Part shown: piece by piece, positions 61,656-64,000 of the stretch | How positions within the stretch are numbered: position 1 is the first letter of the stretch | How the letters are laid out: each line of letters starts with the position of its first letter | Origin: Bacteroides stercorirosoris | GTDB taxonomy: Bacteria; Bacteroidota; Bacteroidia; Bacteroidales; Bacteroidaceae | Length of the DNA stretch: 64,000 bases | Direction: 5' to 3' | Assembly: GCF_900142015.1 (NCBI RefSeq) | Contig: NZ_FQZN01000023.1 | Span: 1 to 64,000, forward strand | Made by a program: the position numbers and the translations under genes | Notes under the pieces: generated by a model | Databases searched by the model: none | The model's input: the letters and a program-made list of their open reading frames with translations, nothing else | What the model was told of the DNA's origin: nothing

Positions 61656-64000
61656 ATGAAAAGCAGAATCTTATCAGTTGCCATATTCGGTCTGAGTATA
61701 ATGGCACAGTTGACAGCTCAGAATTTCACTTCTTTACGAGAGCAAATTCAGTTAGCGGGAGAATGGCAGAGTTCTTTAGGCCCTTGCCGTTTACCGGGTA
61801 CGACGGATGAAAACCGCTTGGGGGAGAAAAACAAGGATACTTTGATTGCCTATCAGCTGACGCGTCTCTATCCTTATAGCGGCGAGGTGACCTATACCCG
61901 TGAGATAGAAATTCCCAAGACTTTCCGGGGCAAGAAACTGTTTCTGGTGATGGAGCGTACCAAACCAAGTACTTTATGGGTGGATGGCGACAGTATTGGC
62001 AGTTACGGACATTTGTATGCGCCTCATCGCTATGAATTACCCGTTTTGGCTGCCGGAAAGCATCAGCTGAGAATACGGATTGATAATTCACCGACTTCCG
62101 TTCCCAAAGAAATACAAGGTTCGCACGCATGGACAGATGCTACACAGACAAACTGGAATGGTATTTTGGGAGAGTTTTATATCGAAGCGGTGTCGGATGC
62201 TTTCATCCAGTCGGTGCAAGTATATCCGCAAGTGGATAAGAAACAGGCATTGGTGGTTGTGGAAGTGGATGCGGAGAAAGATGGAAAAGGCACGCTTGAC
62301 GTTGAGGGATATGCCTGGAATACTCCCGGAAAGCATACTTTATTGCCACAACAACTTGCTGTGCATTTGAAGAAAGGACGAAACAAGGTTGAGATACCCA
62401 TAAGTATGGGGGATGCCCCTTTATTGTGGAGTGAGTTTCACCCTGCGCTTTATAAACTGAATGTGACACTTCGTTCCGGAAAGAACCGGGATAACCGTGT
62501 GGTGGATTTTGGTATGCGTAAGTTTGAGGTACAGGGCACGCAGTTCGTGATTAATGGTTACAAAACTTTCATGCGGGGCAAGCACGATGCTTGCGTCTTT
62601 CCGCTGACGGGATATGGACCGATGGATGTGGCATCCTGGCAGCGTGTCTTCCGCATAGCGAAACAGTATGGCATCAATCATTATCGCTGCCACTCTTTCA
62701 CCCCGCCGCGTGCTGCACTTGAAGCGGCTGACATAGAGGGCATTTACTATCAGATAGAGCTTCCTTTGTGGGGTTACATCAAGCGGGAGAATACGGGGCT
62801 GAATGATTTTCTGAAGAGGGAAGGAGATATGTTGCTGGAGCATTTTGGAAACCACCCTTCGTTCATGATGCTCGGTCTGGGCAATGAACTGGATGCGGAG
62901 ATAGATGTGGTGCGTGAGTGGCTGGATGATTTCCGCAGTCGTGACAACCGGCATTTGTATTGCTACGGTTCTAATAATAACCTGGGTTGGAAGGGCCCGC
63001 AGGAGGGGGAAGATTTCTTTGTGACCTGCCGTGTGGGTGGGGGAGACGGATACACCACCCATGTGCGTGCTTCCTTTGCTTATGTGGATGCTGAGAAAGG
63101 CGGTATTCTGAATAATACCCGTCCGGCTACCGATAAGGACTATTCCGGTGCCATCGCCCGCTGTCCGCGTCCGGTGGTGGGGCATGAGAACTGCCAGTTC
63201 CAGATATATCCCGATTATGGTCAGATTTCCAAATACACCGGTGTGCTTTATCCTTATAATCTTGAAATCTTCCGTGACAGGTTGAAAGAGAATCATCTGT
63301 CCTCTCAGGCGAAAAGTTTTCATCAGGCCACCGGACATTTCTCGATAAAGTGTTACAAAGCGGATATGGAATATGCTTTCCGTACTCCCGGTTTCGGAGG
63401 GTTCCAGTTGCTCGATTTGCAGGATTATCCCGGACAAGGTTCTGCATTGGTAGGCATTCTGGATGCTTTTATGGACAGTAAAGGTATTGTTGAGCCTGAA
63501 ACGTTCTATGGCTTTTGTGCGCCGCTTGTTCCTTTGGCGCTGATGAAAGATTATTGCTGGCTGAATACGCAGCGGCTGCATATCGATGTCGCTCTTTCCA
63601 ATTATGTGGAGGGTGATTGGTGCGAACCTGTCCGCTGGAGCCTGGTTTCGGATGATGGCGGTTGGAAACGCGAAGGGCAATTGTCCGCTTCCGTCTTTCA
63701 GGGTGAGGTGGGGCGTGTGGGGAGTATTGAACTTTCTCTCTCTGCGATAAAGGAAGCCCGGCGTCTGACATTGACTCTGTCCACAGGTGAGTATCGCAAT
63801 TATTACCATCTTTGGGTATATCCCGACGAATCTGCCGAACCGGAAGGTGCTGTTTATGTAACTTCCCGGTTGGATGACGACTTAAAAAAGAGATTGGAGA
63901 ACGGTGCATCCGTTTTGTTTATTCCTGAGCATGACAGTATTCTTGTGCAGAGTGTGGGCGGTATGTTTACTCCTGACTATTGGAATTATTCCATGTTCAA
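61656..64000 (+). CDS. GH2-like glycoside hydrolase, exported (3' end beyond the window)
   Basis: 781 codons are visible without a stop, and the gene runs off the window. A signal peptide (VAIFGLSIMAQLTAQ) is followed by a GH2 sugar-binding jelly roll (about 30-180), an immunoglobulin-like domain (about 185-290) and a TIM barrel starting near VQGTQFVINGYKTFMRGKHD. The acid/base is probably Glu411 in MMLGLGNELD and the nucleophile perhaps Glu511 in VVGHENCQ. GH2 includes beta-galactosidases, glucuronidases and mannosidases; the activity cannot be assigned here. It is divergent from sRNA copy 2 and has no other visible partner. Confidence 0.85.
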   Translation, partial: MKSRILSVAIFGLSIMAQLTAQNFTSLREQIQLAGEWQSSLGPCRLPGTTDENRLGEKNKDTLIAYQLTRLYPYSGEVTYTREIEIPKTFRGKKLFLVMERTKPSTLWVDGDSIGSYGHLYAPHRYELPVLAAGKHQLRIRIDNSPTSVPKEIQGSHAWTDATQTNWNGILGEFYIEAVSDAFIQSVQVYPQVDKKQALVVVEVDAEKDGKGTLDVEGYAWNTPGKHTLLPQQLAVHLKKGRNKVEIPISMGDAPLLWSEFHPALYKLNVTLRSGKNRDNRVVDFGMRKFEVQGTQFVINGYKTFMRGKHDACVFPLTGYGPMDVASWQRVFRIAKQYGINHYRCHSFTPPRAALEAADIEGIYYQIELPLWGYIKRENTGLNDFLKREGDMLLEHFGNHPSFMMLGLGNELDAEIDVVREWLDDFRSRDNRHLYCYGSNNNLGWKGPQEGEDFFVTCRVGGGDGYTTHVRASFAYVDAEKGGILNNTRPATDKDYSGAIARCPRPVVGHENCQFQIYPDYGQISKYTGVLYPYNLEIFRDRLKENHLSSQAKSFHQATGHFSIKCYKADMEYAFRTPGFGGFQLLDLQDYPGQGSALVGILDAFMDSKGIVEPETFYGFCAPLVPLALMKDYCWLNTQRLHIDVALSNYVEGDWCEPVRWSLVSDDGGWKREGQLSASVFQGEVGRVGSIELSLSAIKEARRLTLTLSTGEYRNYYHLWVYPDESAEPEGAVYVTSRLDDDLKKRLENGASVLFIPEHDSILVQSVGGMFTPDYWNYSMF

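Noticed and set aside
62421..63809. Antisense open frame of 462 codons opposite the GH2-like gene
   Set aside because: The plus strand encodes GH2 domains with expected catalytic glutamates; the antisense frame resembles no family.

Overview
The window looks like the chromosome of a gut Bacteroides close to the B. intestinalis / B. cellulosilyticus / B. ovatus group. The evidence is two polysaccharide utilization loci (PULs) with SusC/SusD pairs, an ECF sigma/FecR pair, a hybrid two-component regulator, Bacteroides promoters (TTTG-N19-TAnnTTTG) and several families restricted to Bacteroidetes (DUF5687, DUF4836, DUF1735). The species is an inference from gene content. There are no tRNA or rRNA genes, phage genes, insertion sequences or CRISPR arrays.

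Region 1 (1-16636) is a PUL for high-mannose N-glycans. After the tail of a PD-(D/E)XK nuclease-type gene come a leftward ECF sigma factor and a rightward FecR anti-sigma, then SusC (with STN signalling domain), SusD, a GH18 endoglycosidase, a DUF1735/LamG glycan-binding lipoprotein, GH92, an MFS transporter, GH130 and a second GH92. The implied route is surface release of the glycan by GH18, import by SusCD, trimming of alpha-mannose by GH92, export of the core Man-beta-1,4-GlcNAc to the cytoplasm by the MFS protein and phosphorolysis by GH130. A strand-specific terminator in the FecR-susC gap indicates an antisense RNA against the susC leader.

Region 2 (16637-30099) is mostly housekeeping and all leftward: a DUF5687/ABC ATPase/NlpC-P60/TraB operon, two M16 metallopeptidase paralogs, and miaA-dgk-kdsA between them. 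The miaA promoter lies in an 81-bp tandem duplication, so two complete promoters are present.

Region 3 (30100-55012) is a xylan PUL. A divergent hybrid two-component sensor (HTCS) at 50921-55012 faces a leftward series: SusC, SusD, surface glycan-binding protein, GH10 split by two CBM4-like modules, GH35, acetylesterase, GPH-family symporter, GH10-GH43 fusion, GH43 and GH67. The 1.1-kb gap between HTCS and susC holds a perfect 18-bp palindrome upstream of the susC promoter, five tandem 23-bp dyads, a 22-bp tandem repeat and three long palindromic modules.

Region 4 (55027-64000) holds a leftward series (nucleoside symporter, bifunctional-nuclease-family protein, RsmE, DUF4836 lipoprotein, ABC ATPase and permease) and, rightward, a GH2-like enzyme cut by the window end.

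The most interesting signals are not protein families. Short-unit inverted repeats are scattered through the window, and two of them lie in-frame inside CAZyme genes (GH67 and the GH10-GH43 fusion), where they encode an insertion and an inter-domain linker. Two copies of a small-RNA gene, each with its own promoter and terminator, share nearly 50 nt of conserved 5' sequence.
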